From Malus domestica (lineage: Eukaryota > Streptophyta > Magnoliopsida > Rosales > Rosaceae), in contig NC_091675.1 of the NCBI RefSeq assembly GCF_042453785.1, positions 53,268,501-53,332,500 on the forward strand: DNA of 64,000 nt. The letters run 5' to 3'. Positions 53,651 through 64,000 of the stretch are shown in pieces (within the stretch, counting starts at the first letter, position 1; every line of letters begins with the position of its first letter). The translations under genes and the position numbers were made by a program. A model generated the notes under the pieces. That model was not told the origin of the DNA. It made no database searches and saw only the letters and a list, made by a program, of their open reading frames with translations.

Positions 53651-56360
53651 TGGTTCACACTCCAAATTATAGAAAACAAATGCTAATCAACACACAAAAA
53701 TGAATAAAAGACATGAAATCATTGTAGTTGAATAAAATCACTCACCTCTTGATCACTCCGAATGTAAGCCATTCCCTCTCTCTCTACACACACACAAAAT
53801 AAGAGAAGCAGACTTGCAGAGACATAAAAGGGTAAAAAATGAAGAGGCAACAAATGGTATGAAGAGTATAAGGTATGTTGAAAACCTTCTTAAACTTAAC
53901 CACATTTGGATTTGATCAATTACAAAAAAGAATTACCAACTGCATTTTAATAACATCGTTGTCTCACTAAAAAAAACTCCCCAAAAATAGTCTTTGTGGT
54001 TAAAGGGATTCTGTCTGATCCCAAAACATAAATCTCTCAATCTCTCACTGTCAATCAAAAACGTACTAAATCATGTTCCAAACCACAATGCATTCAAAGC
54101 AATAATCCATTGAGCACACTAAATAAGTGGAAACATTTATACCTCAATCCAATTCGAAGCTTAAATCTTCTTGCTGGAAAAGTTTGAACTGCAAAACCAA
54201 ATTACATTCATCAAGAAAAAGGAATGAATTTAAAAAGGAAAATACAATGCAGAAAAATAGGCATTCAATTTAGCTCTGTTTATATTAGACGAAGATCCAT
54301 TGAAACAACCATGAACACAGAAATAAAAAATGGAAAAAACAACCTTTTTTCAAAAACTACTGCCTCCACCCTTCCAACTAACACAAAAATATACATCCTC
54401 AATTTCTTTCTATAGGTAAGAAAACAAAAATTCTCTAAAACAAACAAAAACTCATTCTATATCAACTAAACAGGAAAAGGACAGAGGAATGAGTGTAATA
54501 ATAGGTTAGAAAATTGAGATGATCCAAACGGAAAGGAGTTCGTGGGGGAGATCTGAGAAGGACGACGTTGTCGTATGTATTGGTAGTTGTCATATTTCTT
54601 GGAGAATTGCCAGACTGCTTGCTGCCACATTGGCTTTTCTCGTAATTTTGTTTTTGGTTTCTTCTGCCCAATTTGTGTCTCCTCATGTTTGCTTGCAGTT
54701 ACAGACTTTGATAGGGTTTGCATTTTCTTCCAACTGAAGAAAGGAATGGGCATCTTGTTATGCTTAATAGATTGTGTTCAATGTGAATGGAGAGCCAAAT
54801 CCAAGCAGTAGGGTTTCCATTGACTTCCCACCAAGGAATGCAAAATCTATTGCAACGATAAAGAAAGAGCGCAAACTCATAAAATATGATACAAAACCGT
54901 AAAATACAGGAAACGTTATTCTCAAAATGCACAAAAATATAAAAACAGATAGATCCCTACGTATTCAACCTTCAGAGCACACAAAATTAAATTTTTCTTC
55001 AAAAATAAAAGTCAAAGGGAAAATCTGAAATTATATAGCCCAAGCACAAAAAGCTTGGAAGCCTACACACAAAAGCCCCAAAAAACTACAGCCACACTCA
55101 AAATCCGAGCCCTAAAAACAAAAACCACAAACAGAAAACTCGTCAGAAACCCTTGAATATCCAAATTCGAAGAGACCCATAGCCCCCAGCTAGTCCAATC
55201 CAGTAATAAAATCATAAACCAAGCAAAAAATTAAAGAAATCTCATACCTTCCACCAAAATTCATGATCAGTATCCAAAACTCCAAAGTAAACATAAAATC
55301 AAATTAACATCTCAATTTTTCTTGTACCTGCATCACCATGATCAAGCTCTCCTATAACCGCAGCAATTCGCCAATTCAAATCTGACCCTAAATCAGTAAA
55401 AAAAAAATTCAACACAAAAAGGAAAGGTCAATACCTATAATTCTAGTTCATGCTACTCAGGGTCACCGACGCTGTTAAGGTTATTCATCATTGCTCGATC
55501 ACTCTTGTTAATTTTCTTTTTTGTTTCGTTTTGTTTTGGCTTTTCTTTAACAGCGAAGCCACACAAAACCAATCAAATTCATTCACCTACTTACGCCACA
55601 AAAGCATGAATATTTTGTTTCAAATTTCAATCTCAAAAAACAGAACCAATCAAATTAATTCACCAATTGATGCACAAAGCACACAACTTTGAAACTCAAT
55701 CCCTATTATTGCACACAAATTCTTGACTTTTAACACAAAACCCACGTCCAATTCCACATAGCAAAAACTGGACAATCAATAATTTCAATCCTAACTAAAA
55801 TTTTAACACAATTATAACCGAAACAACTCTAATCACTTTACAGAAGAAAAAAAAAAGATAGATAGAAAGTGGATGTACCTGTAATACGGAACTGTCTGAA
55901 GTGAAGAACACAAAGATGTGTGCTTTGCTGCTTAAATTTGCAGAGTGAGAGAGACAAAGTACCCAGAACCAAAATAGAAAAAACCAAAAACTTCAAGTTA
56001 AAAAATTTAGAGAAATAAATCTGAAATTTTAAAGAGACAAAGTGAGGAGAGAGAAATAGGCGTAGGACCTTGGGCGAGGAGGCCATTGACGGCTTTGTTG
56101 GGGGAGGACCTCAGTGCAGTATTTCACAATCTCCTTTAAGCTTTGCCCCAAAAATTAAAAGCAACATATTATGATTGAAGAACAAAGCAGCTGAAGAGCA
56201 CTGTCGCAGTTCCATCAATATAGCACGACCAGTACAGCAAAGCAAGAGGGAAATAATGAGTCCTCGCCTAATGCTCGTTAACACCGCTTTATGAATCTGT
56301 GCGTAAATGACTACAAATATTACAAAAGTCGTTGTTCTCTTCGTCAATAAAATGAACAAA
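53651..56360. other. Non-coding interior of Helitron-like insertion 2
   Basis: AT-rich sequence without a recognised gene. A minus-strand frame starting with ATG at 56086 (MASSPKVLRLFLSPHF) could be a captured 5' exon, but it has no homology I know. Other ORFs look like chance. Confidence 0.35.
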
Positions 56361-56516
56361 AAAAGGTCGTACCCAGTGCACAAGGCTCCCGCTTTATGCA
56401 GGGTCTGGGAGAGGTGAATGTCGGCTAGCCTTACCCCCGTTTATGGAGAGGCTGCTCCCAAGTCTCGAACCCGAGACCTACCGCTCATGGGCGAAGGCAC
56501 TTGCCATCGCACCAAG
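56361..56516 (-). mobile_element. Au-type SINE, full length
   Basis: On the minus strand it starts GGTGCGATGGCAAGTGCC (box A region), has a box B-like GGTTCGAGACT (complement of 56461-56471), and ends GGGTACGACCTTTTTTT. This is the layout of the tRNA-derived Au SINEs of plants. Flanking TGAACAAAAA on both sides (near 56353 and 56517) is the probable target duplication. Confidence 0.85.
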
Positions 56517-56675
56517 TGAACAAAAATAAAAAAATCAATACACAAGAAAGACCAAAATAATCGTTGAGGGGGAAGAAATTGATGAAACATCAAACCTTGA
56601 GAACTTGATCTTCTGGGCAGCGAGTCGAAGAGCTGAAGTGGCCTTGAAGGAAGTGAGTTCGACTGGAGTCTAGGG

Positions 56676-57048
56676 CAATGGCGGAGCCAAGTTAAGGGCT
56701 GCCCTGGGCTACAGGTAGCTTGTGGTGAAAAATAAAATTTTACATGTAATTTTGATTGAAGCCCACCAAATATTTAGTCGTTAATTCGAATTTTCTAGGT
56801 TAATTTAACTATATAAAATTATATAATACAGTTTGTAAACCATCTCTTTTTCTTACATTATTTTTCCCATCGCTTCTTGTACATGTACAAATTTGAATTT
56901 GTTTAATTTTAACACGTTTTTTGCTCACCTTGTGAATTTTTTTAAGCTAGCTGATACTATGAGAAATAGGCTATCAAGTTTCTTTATTTAAAAAGATTTA
57001 AAATTTTAAACTAGCCCACCCGGTAAAAAATTCCTAGCTCCGCTATTG
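56676..57048. mobile_element. Non-autonomous hAT element (373 bp)
   Basis: Ends CAATGGCGGAGCCAAG and CTAGCTCCGCTATTG are inverted repeats with a few mismatches. The flanks are GTCTAGGG (56668-56675) and GTCTAGGT (57049-57056), an 8-bp duplication with one change. Non-coding. Confidence 0.82.
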
Positions 57049-57056
57049 GTCTAGGT

Positions 57057-58130
57057 TTGAGAGCAATGGAAAACATTTTACTCAAATAACGATTTAATTT
57101 TTAAATTTTAAAATTAAAGATAACTAAATGCAAATATTTGGAAAAAAATGGAATGTTTCCATATGTAAATCTAACCCTCAACAATTTTAAAATGCAGTCA
57201 TCCCAGTGCAAATAGAAGGTGGAAAATGTTGTCCCAGCACAAACACAACCTGCAAAGCAAACAAACCAACACAAACAAAAAACCAAATGATCAACGATAA
57301 AATTTAGAAACCCTACCACACAAAATCGCAAGAACAACATAAAAAATTACCAATAAAAGTTAGCAAAAAACACATACGGTCTGACAATAAACACCTGAAT
57401 GCCAATGATGGCCTCAAACCCAAACAAAATCCCAAATCAGTTAAAAAATAGTGAAAATGAACTGAACCCATTCCTCTATCATATTCTTTTCCTCTGTTTC
57501 CCTATCCCTAATCCCAAATCTCTCTTCCATGCTTTCTCCGCCATACATTAATGCCTACGAATCGACTCGTTATACACCTAAACAATGAGAGTGCAGCGTC
57601 TATAAGTGAATCCACAATGTAAAACATCTTAACAGTTCAAATTAAATAGAAAAATATTTTTTTAAAAATTGAGGAAAAGGTCATCAAACCATATAGAACC
57701 ACAAACACAAAGCACATAAGAAATGCAAAGATGCAGATTTTCAAGGAAGCTTAACAACCTCCAGGAGCAAACCAATCGTGAAACCCTAAAAACCAAAAAC
57801 CCACAAATCTGCCCTCCCTGAGGAACCATCCGAGATTCAAGGAAGCTTAACACCTGATGGCTAAGCTAAGTGCCTTAAATACAGGAATTCAGTACTTTAC
57901 CCAGCTTGTAAAAGAACGTATTTTGAAGATCTGGATCATTGGTGAAGGTAAGCTGATGAATGCAGTGTGTGTTCTTGAGCTTCTTCAAGAGCCACAGCCC
58001 GGAGCTGAATAAAGAGTTTGAACTGTAAAGATACCCCAAGTGTGGGCCCGATATAGAAAGATATATGTACAGGTATCTTAGGAATGGCAACATAACGCTA
58101 TCTGCAAAAATGATGGCCAATATCTTACAC
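57057..58130. other. Non-coding interior of Helitron-like insertion 2
   Basis: No recognised gene. A repeated TCAAGGAAGCTTAAC occurs near 57742 and 57837. A minus-strand stretch at 58030-57900 reads like a helix in one frame (LRAVALEEAQEHTLHSSAY) but is unidentified. Confidence 0.3.
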
Positions 58131-58640
58131 CTATGATGCACGGACACGGACCCGGATACGGGGATACGATACGACACGACACGGGGATACGTCAAATTTC
58201 TAAAAATGAAGACACGATACGGCAAGGATACGGCAATTAAAAATAATATAAATAAATAAATATATCTAAATATTATAAAATAAGCATTCAAATATACTAT
58301 TCAAGTTCAAATTTATTTCGATAAACTTCAAACATTTAAAAAGATAATCCACTAAACAACTAAATTAGTCTTCAAACTTGAAAAACTAAAAAGAACATCC
58401 AAACGACTTAAAAAATAAAAGGAAAGAGTCCCTCATTCTCGAACTAGCTTTTTCATTTCTGCAAAAACTTCATCAGTAACCTTATTGCAAGAGATGATCC
58501 CATTTCCAAACATTTTTAACAAATGAAACTTGACCCTAGAGTAGGATCCTCTGAAAATCTTTTGACAATAGTTGCATTGAAACACAATATCTCCTCTTTC
58601 ATTTTCCACTCTTTCAAGCTTTTTGACATACTTCTACAGT
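58130..58640 (-). pseudogene. hAT transposase N-terminal remnant with BED-type zinc finger
   Basis: On the minus strand from about 58640 to 58433 the frame reads KYVKKLERVENERGD, then FQCNYCQKIFRGSYSRVKFH, LLKMFGNGIISC and ends EMKKLVRE stop. This CxxC...H...C layout is the BED finger at the start of many plant hAT transposases. The catalytic core and the dimerisation domain are absent. Next to it, 58136-58215 is a cluster of GGATACGGGGATACG-like repeats and GACACGACACGG, typical of hAT subterminal repeats. Together they look like a decayed hAT end; the second end was not found. Confidence 0.7.
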
Positions 58641-59627
58641 GTACCATGATCATTTTCAACATTCTCAACTAGATTAACATTAACATTCGCATTATTATCA
58701 GAATGATTTATTTTCCTAAATTATCAACATATAAATCGTAAGAATCAATTCAAAGTAGTCGCATAAAAAGTTACAATTCAAATTTATGAGATCAACAGAG
58801 CAACATAAAAACATATATAATTATATTATAATCTAAAATATTCTAGACCACTAACAATAATATTATTATAATATGCAAAAACAGAAAAGCAAAAGAAGCT
58901 TTTCGTTTGGATTGAGAAAAGCAAAAGGGGACTGTAATCAGTAAAGCAGAGGACTCTAACAAAAAGAACAAGAAAGCTTCAAGCATGGAATCCGAAACCC
59001 AGTTACCAGTAGATGCATAAGATGCGATGCAGCAGTAGCAAATGGAGACGACAGGAGCAGTTGCCGAAGACGGTTCTGATGTTTGAGGAAAAATAGGTAG
59101 ATCTTTATTTTATACACAAAATCGTTTCAATTTTTGGTCACATAATCGTTTCGGTATGAAGTTGTAATGGGAAAACATGACGTCAGATTGGTATGAAGTT
59201 GTAAACTTGCAGCATAAAACATGAATGACCAACAAATGAATATTTTAACCCATAAATCACTAACGTTTAACTCCCTTTAAAAACCAAACATACACCGACA
59301 TTATATAGTAAAAGAAAACTACCTCAACAGACCATCCATCAACCACAAATACATCTAAAGAGTAGCCATCAGTTGTCGAGAGGACATGTACTTCACGCAC
59401 ATTAAGTCCAAAATCCAAAAGCAAGAAAGAAAGCTACAGAAAATGACATAAGTTAGAAAGATGCGACCATAGTATGGTTGTAGTTCTGCAGTTATCTTGG
59501 ATCCTACAACATAATCAATGCATATAATATTTGTATCAAATGCACTGAATAGTCTACTGCTGCCCTTAAATTCATTTTCCATTTATCTCAGAATTTGAAG
59601 GCTATAGATTTAAAACTTTATATTAAA
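58641..59627. other. Non-coding interior of Helitron-like insertion 2
   Basis: AT-rich, no recognised gene. It may include the 5' leader of the hAT remnant. It ends with the left SINE target duplication (59606-59627). Confidence 0.35.
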
Positions 59628-59733
59628 AAAAAATAAAGGTCGTACCCAGTGCACAAGGCTCCCACTTTACGCAGGGTCTGGGAGAGGTGAATGTCGGCTA
59701 GTCTTACCCCCATTTATGGAGAGGCTGCTCCCA
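59628..59733 (-). mobile_element. Au-type SINE, 5'-truncated, with 22-bp target duplication
   Basis: Only the 3' half of the SINE at 56361-56516 is present (from GGGAGCAGCCTCTCC to the GTACGACCTTTATTTTTTT end, minus strand). It lacks the pol III promoter boxes. It is bounded by an exact 22-bp direct repeat (59606-59627 and 59734-59755, beginning AGATTTAAAACTTTATATTA), which proves retroposition of the truncated copy. Confidence 0.92.
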
Positions 59734-59755
59734 AGATTTAAAACTTTATATTAAA

Positions 59756-61560
59756 CGAAAGAAATTACAATGACAAAGAACTCTTCCAATACAACATCTT
59801 CTGACAATTATATTTAATACCCAAGCTTACTGTATTGAGGTACCATTGTGTTTAGAGTCTAGACTGTAGAGTTGACACAAAAACATCTGATGGAGAACCA
59901 TAAAACATGAATGACAATCCACAACGGGAATCAGATCACATTCTACATCAATTGAATATCATTAACCACGATTTGATTCCAATTAACAAACAAAGAAAAA
60001 CAATCAAATTTCAATGGTAATTAGATGACATTCTCCATCAATTGAATATCATTAACGACGATTTGAATCCAATTAACAAACAAAGAAAAACAATCAATAA
60101 CATCTTTTATACCTCTAATAATGCGACGTATCCTCAAAGGGCACTTGCCTGGGTTTGAAATAGGCACACCTTGCTTTGTAGCTGATTCATATACTTCACT
60201 TTTCTCTCATTCTACCTCAAAGTAAATTGCCTATTAGTTAAACACCATTCAAGCATATAACATCCACAAAAAGTAACGCAAAGAATTGCTACACAGATCA
60301 AATGAAAAATAAAGCCAAATGTAATCTCTAAAGATTTTGGAGAACACAAAGACCAATTTCCCCTAGTTTAATTTTGATAAATGCAAAATAAACACAAACA
60401 ACTGAGCCGAAAACAGCAAAGCAAAAAAACATAAAAACAACAGGATCAAAACCTCAAAATCTCTTAAAAGGTAGAAAACGTAAACAAAAACACGAATACA
60501 CATATATCTCAATTCTGAAAACAAACAAGAAACCATTATTCACCAAGCTCTTCCTATCAAGAACAACAGATTAAGAAAAACATATCATGGATTCCCAATA
60601 TAAAACTTTATTCTCCATATATAAATTCAGGGTGAGTGTGCAAACCTTGTCACTCTAGATTCAATTGGGATTTCATAAAAAAATTATTATCAATCACATC
60701 TTATAGTGCTCAATCAAGACTTACAACACACAAAAATAAAAAATCTACCTGTGCAAAACTCCCAAAGGGAGAACACAAAAACACTCACCTTTAACATACG
60801 CAGCTTCCAAACCTGTACACAAAAGCACGACACAACCAAATATCAGTTTCCAAAGAAACGAAGAACAAAACCATAGAAAAAATCCACGCGGAACAAATCG
60901 AAATCCCGTACCCAAATGTTTGCTCAACTAAAATAAATTGCTTTTCATGATTAAAATAGCCAACCAACCAACACTCATTTGATAAAATTGAACATTTGGA
61001 GTTACATATCCACATATTCCACGTATTTAAGATTAATCACTCAAAACGAAAACGTACAGAGTTTATATTAATCACTCAAAGTGATGTTTACATTTTGTAC
61101 CACTAAAGCACTACTGATTAACCTTTTCGAGGTCCTTACTAGCACTTGAAAACTCTTGGACACATAAAACTGAAAAATGCAAATAAGTAAATTGCTTCAA
61201 AAAATATATTAGGATGATGTTACCTTCCCAAAAACAGAACCCACAATTGTAATATAATATCCAATCATAGGTCAAGAATCAAATTAACCCAGCCCTGTGT
61301 ATAGAAAAATTGAACAAATTTAGACATTTATATGTATGTATATTCCAGTAAAAAAGATTGAAATGCACTGAACCCTAAATTGCAAAACTAAATCGGACTG
61401 ATTGAATAAGAGAAACAGGGAGGGAGAGGGAGCGGGACGGAGAGAAAACCCTAAAAACATAACCCTCTCGCAGCCTAATACAAAATCAAGCCAAGAAATT
61501 CCATTCCAATTTTGACAAAACAAATCGAAAAAGAATAATGAAAACCTAAACGAATTACAG
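59756..61560. other. Non-coding stretch with an ~80-bp direct repeat
   Basis: At 59925-60003 and 60012-60093 the phrases CATTCTMCATCAATTGAATA and CCAATTAACAAACAAAGAAA recur in the same order. Nothing else was recognised. Confidence 0.45.
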
Positions 61561-61829
61561 AGGAACTGATGGGTTTATGCATCAGCAACGTGAACTGAAG
61601 ATGAGATTTAGAAGGGGAAGAAAGAAACGACACACCTTCCCGACGCCACCTCAACCCCTCGAGTTGTCCCCATCACCTCGATTAAGAATGGCTAACGCGT
61701 TCCCCTTAAACCTACCCCCAAATGGCACAGCCTACCCCAATACTCCTCCCTTACTTTTTCTCCCTAAACCCATATCTCCCTCCCGGAGAATCCTTGCCCC
61801 TACCCCATGCTCTCCCCCATCTCTCTCTG

Positions 61830-62420
61830 CAACAGACAGAAAACTCATAAATTATCAAGAATTAATAAAGAGAGAACCCATTAATGTACAATCACCTTAG
61901 AACTGGAGCAATTTCCTCCGATTTTAGCCAACACATGCCGCTTAACCAAATCTACACTGAGCTCACAATAATTCATCCTTATAAATTGACAGTCTTCAAA
62001 GTAAGTTATAATTAGTTTTCTTGAATTTAAGTGAACACAACCAACTTAATCAAATTTACAGTGAGCAAACACAACCAAATCTAAAAATTCAAACTTGCAT
62101 AAAACCCATTTCCAAATCCAAACTTACAGTTCTAAACAAAAATTAAATTTGACAGAAAACGCATAAATCATCAACAACTCAATAAGAAAAGAGAGACCCA
62201 GTTAGTCTAATCACCTTAGAATTGAAGGTAGTCCCCCCTAAGTTTAACCAACAACCAACCAAATCCAAATATCGAAATTTGCACAGAAAACCCATTTTCC
62301 AAATCCGAATTTACAGTTCTAAACATAGAATTTTTTTACAGAAAACCATAGATCGGCAAGAATTCAACAAAGAAAAGAGAGACCCAGTTAATATTATCAC
62401 CTTAGAATTGGAGCCATTGC
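61830..62420. repeat. Triplicated intron/exon-border repeat
   Basis: A block starting CAGAAAAC...ATAAATYATCAA and ending ATCACCTTAGAAYTGGAG occurs at 61840-61913, 62155-62227 and 62336-62415. The last copy abuts the kinesin-10 exon; the first two carry only the border and intron. The preceding ATTTCCAAATCC...TTACAGTTCTAAACA segment also recurs near 62110 and 62295. Confidence 0.75.
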
Positions 62421-62510
62421 TCTTTGGCCATCCAAACCCGAATCCTCCGCCGCCATTGCTCGACAACAAATCATAAATCTCCTCATTGTAAATCTCCAAA
62501 ACAGTGTTAC
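62401..62510 (-). pseudogene. Kinesin-10 (KIN-10A/PAKRP2-like) single-exon fragment
   Basis: The minus strand encodes NTVLEIYNEEIYDLLSSNGG, then FGFGWPKSNGSNSK, ending exactly at an AAG|GTGATA donor. This is the motor-domain segment between the P-loop region and switch I of plant kinesin-10 proteins, whose Gly-rich FGxGW insert is distinctive. Only this exon is present, so it is a captured fragment and not a gene. It is of a different kinesin class from the fragment at 27044-27685. Confidence 0.75.
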
Positions 62511-62609
62511 CATCACATTTGGGGGGACAATGTTATTTGACAAGGACCAAACATGGTAAAAAAATTTGGAAGCAACCAAAACCGGGGCCAAAAAAGGATT
62601 CCCGCTACA

Positions 62610-62869
62610 ATATTAAAAGTTTCAAAAATATCCAGCCACGGCTTCCCTTGCCGCAACCTTCTTTCCTTACAGCATTTGCAGTGTGTAAAAGCTTCCCATG
62701 ACCATATGACCATATAGGTAATTCAATCCCCACAAGTAAATAGTTACTACTTTTGATTAACAATAATTACCTATTGCATTTCCACCTATAAACTGAATAT
62801 ATCAGGCAATTCGTGTTAAAATATTAGTATTTTTTTTTATAAAATAATAAAAGATGATTTTTTTATTTT
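62610..62869. other. RLP-spacer-like sequence
   Basis: ATTAAAAGTTTCAAAAATAT followed by CCAGCCACGGCTTCCC matches 13918-13958 in the first COX10-RLP spacer. The similarity is short, so the relationship is tentative. Nothing coding. Confidence 0.4.
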
Positions 62870-63160
62870 AAATTTCGGATATGATTTTTAACCGGATCTC
62901 ATCACGCCATGTGTCATTATCCGAAAGTACAATTTTGTGGATAGATTTCAATAAGATTTTTATCTAATTCCGTCGCGCCACGTGTCGTTACCTATTTAGA
63001 ATTGTTGAGGATAGATTTCCAATAAGATTTTTAACCAATCTCGTTGCTCCACGTGTCGTCATCTATTTAGGATCTTTGATGATAGATTTCGATAAGTTTT
63101 TTAATGAATCATTAGGTGGCATTATCTACAACCTAATCCTTTCTTTTGTATCTATATAAC
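62870..63160 (+). promoter_or_regulatory. Tandem G-box/ABRE repeats and TATA box
   Basis: About four degenerate ~70-bp units, each with GATAGATTTC-AATAAGATTTTT and a CACGTGTCGT-type element. Exact G-boxes CACGTG lie at 62979-62984 and 63050-63055, with a CATGTG variant at 62909-62914, spaced about 70 bp. A TATA box TCTATATAAC follows at 63151-63160. CACGTGTC is a classic ABA-response/G-box core bound by bZIP and bHLH factors. The likely leader runs to ACAAG|GTAAGA near 63230, a splice donor. Confidence 0.55.
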
Positions 63161-63698
63161 CGACCATCTATCCTAAGAAATCCACACTAAAATCAAAATC
63201 TCTCAAAAGAAAGTTCAAAGGAAATACAAGGTAAGATACAGGTGTAACCTAATCACTCCAAGCTCTATGAAATATGTCTGCTACTTCAAAGGCTCCTTGT
63301 ATCAACTAAGACTGGCCACAATAATTCGATTTACGAGATCCACAACTTGTATGTACCACAGTCAATCGTGACTACATTTTTTCTTGAGTAAGTAAATTTC
63401 TGTGCTTTTTATTTAGGCTTATAAGTGTCAAATTATTAGAGAGACGGGTAAAAGACGCACTTTCAATAACACCGATATATATTATCGGCAACTTGTTAAT
63501 TATCACCTGCACAGTCCGACATGTTAGGAGTTTTATCACAAAAGGTCTCAATATTAGTTTGAGTGGAGTTATGATATTTAAACTCTTCTTTTCTCATAGA
63601 AACCGTCGATGTGGGATATTTCAACATTAAGGTGATGCTTTTTTTTTTTCTCTGGAACTTCTGTTATCGATGTGAAAGTTGTGTGATTTCGGTGGCAG
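63161..63698 (+). other. Leader or intron-like region before the P450 fragment
   Basis: Contains the putative 5' leader and an open stretch of no recognised family near 63260-63390. No P450 N-terminal anchor or Pro-rich hinge was found here. Confidence 0.35.
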
Positions 63699-64000
63699 AC
63701 ACATGAGCTTGCATTTGCGCAGAGTCCTATGGTTTTGGCGGCAGAGGTTATGCAAATTTATGGAGATCATTGAGAAAGATTTGTATTTTCGAGCTGCTGA
63801 GCCCGAAACGTGTTCAGTCTTTCAGATCCGTATGAGAAGAAAAGGTACGAAATCTTGTTGAGTCCATTGGCTCAATGTCTCACGAGGGACTTGCCATCAA
63901 TTTTAGTGACACTCGCTGCAGCTTCGCAAATGATGTAGTGTCGAATGCATCATTTGGGAAAAAATGTATTGAAACTGGAGACTACAAGTTGATTGTCACT
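63699..64000 (+). pseudogene. CYP71-like cytochrome P450 fragment, runs off right edge
   Basis: Frame 1 from 63699 reads THELAFAQSPMVLAAEVMQI, YG and a stop at 63771-63773. Overlapping frame 2 reads LWRSLRKICIFELLSPKRVQ, SFRSV, TGA at 63833-63835, then EEKVRNLVESIG and NDVVSNASFGKKC to the window end. These are the B'-C helix (WRxLRKIC, haem-contacting Trp/Arg) through F region of CYP71-type enzymes. About 14 residues (the usual DIxFAPYGDY part) are missing at the frame change, and the N-terminal anchor is absent. It is therefore a broken copy of an ER-bound monooxygenase gene; the haem-binding Cys region would lie beyond the window. Confidence 0.82.

Larger units (their letters stand above)
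52932..62600 (-). mobile_element. Helitron-like insertion 2 with captured fragments (right end uncertain)
   Basis: The left end, after ACTATA, reads CTAGATAATAAGCTCACGCG then TTGCGGCGGGAACCG. It resembles the left end of insertion 1 and the similarity continues for about 100 bp (TTTCAG, AATTGAATAAATTCAA-type, GAACAGAGAGACACAT). On the minus strand this would be a 3' CTAG terminus, though the hairpin is less perfect here. The interior carries a kinesin-10 exon on the minus strand (62401-62510), unidentified exon-like pieces and later SINE and hAT insertions. The right boundary is placed near 62600 because sequence like the RLP spacer (TTAAAAGTTT..., compare 13920) reappears there. Boundaries other than the left one are inference. 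Confidence 0.45.

Noticed and set aside
61577..61900. 107-residue plus-strand Pro-rich ORF
   Set aside because: It lacks recognisable domains and its 3' part is the repeated kinesin intron/exon border on the other strand.

Overview
The window is plant nuclear DNA, and the gene content and repeats point to a Rosaceae genome, most likely apple or pear (Malus/Pyrus). Genes have introns, intergenic DNA is AT-rich, and Au-type SINEs, RTE LINEs, hAT and Mutator-like MITEs and Helitron-like insertions are abundant. The two large intact genes are EIX/HcrVf-type receptor-like proteins, a family known from the apple scab resistance (Vf) region. The genus is an inference from these families; no search was run.

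Layout. 1-3790: a composite retroelement (antisense coiled-coil ORF, two tandem arrays, LTR-like tail, RTE LINE 3' end). 4423-6635: an intact two-exon DYW-class PPR gene resembling MEF8/MEF8S. 7263-12766: COX10 pseudogene 1 (haem A pathway). 12767-21500: gene-poor DNA with a fold-back element, a recent 1655-bp tandem duplication and a MITE. 21711-24791: receptor-like protein gene RLP1. 24940-45168: COX10 pseudogene 2, inflated from about 5 kb to 20 kb by a Helitron-like insertion (25078 to about 33214, with golgin-84, S1-domain and kinesin-14 fragments), a hAT element, an RTE LINE and a second copy of the composite retroelement. 45169-48450: intergenic DNA with a minisatellite. 48511-51939: RLP2. 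52932 to about 62600: a second Helitron-like insertion carrying a kinesin-10 exon, SINEs, a hAT MITE and a hAT transposase remnant. 62870-63160: tandem G-box repeats ahead of a TATA box. 63699-64000: start of a broken CYP71-like P450 running off the window.

The main organising event is a tandem duplication whose unit is [COX10 from intron 1 onward, spacer, RLP]. Its junction is visible: RLP1's 3' flank passes at about 24940 straight into COX10 intron 1 sequence. Later insertions hit mostly the second copy, so the two units give a relative dating of each transposon. Both COX10 copies are broken, but in different places. Both RLPs are intact, and RLP2 has gained leucine-rich repeats by internal duplication. 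Probably functional genes are therefore PPR, RLP1 and RLP2, plus possibly the repeat-borne coiled-coil ORF at 37604-38278. No operons or bacterial features are present. I saw no tRNA, rRNA or CRISPR features.
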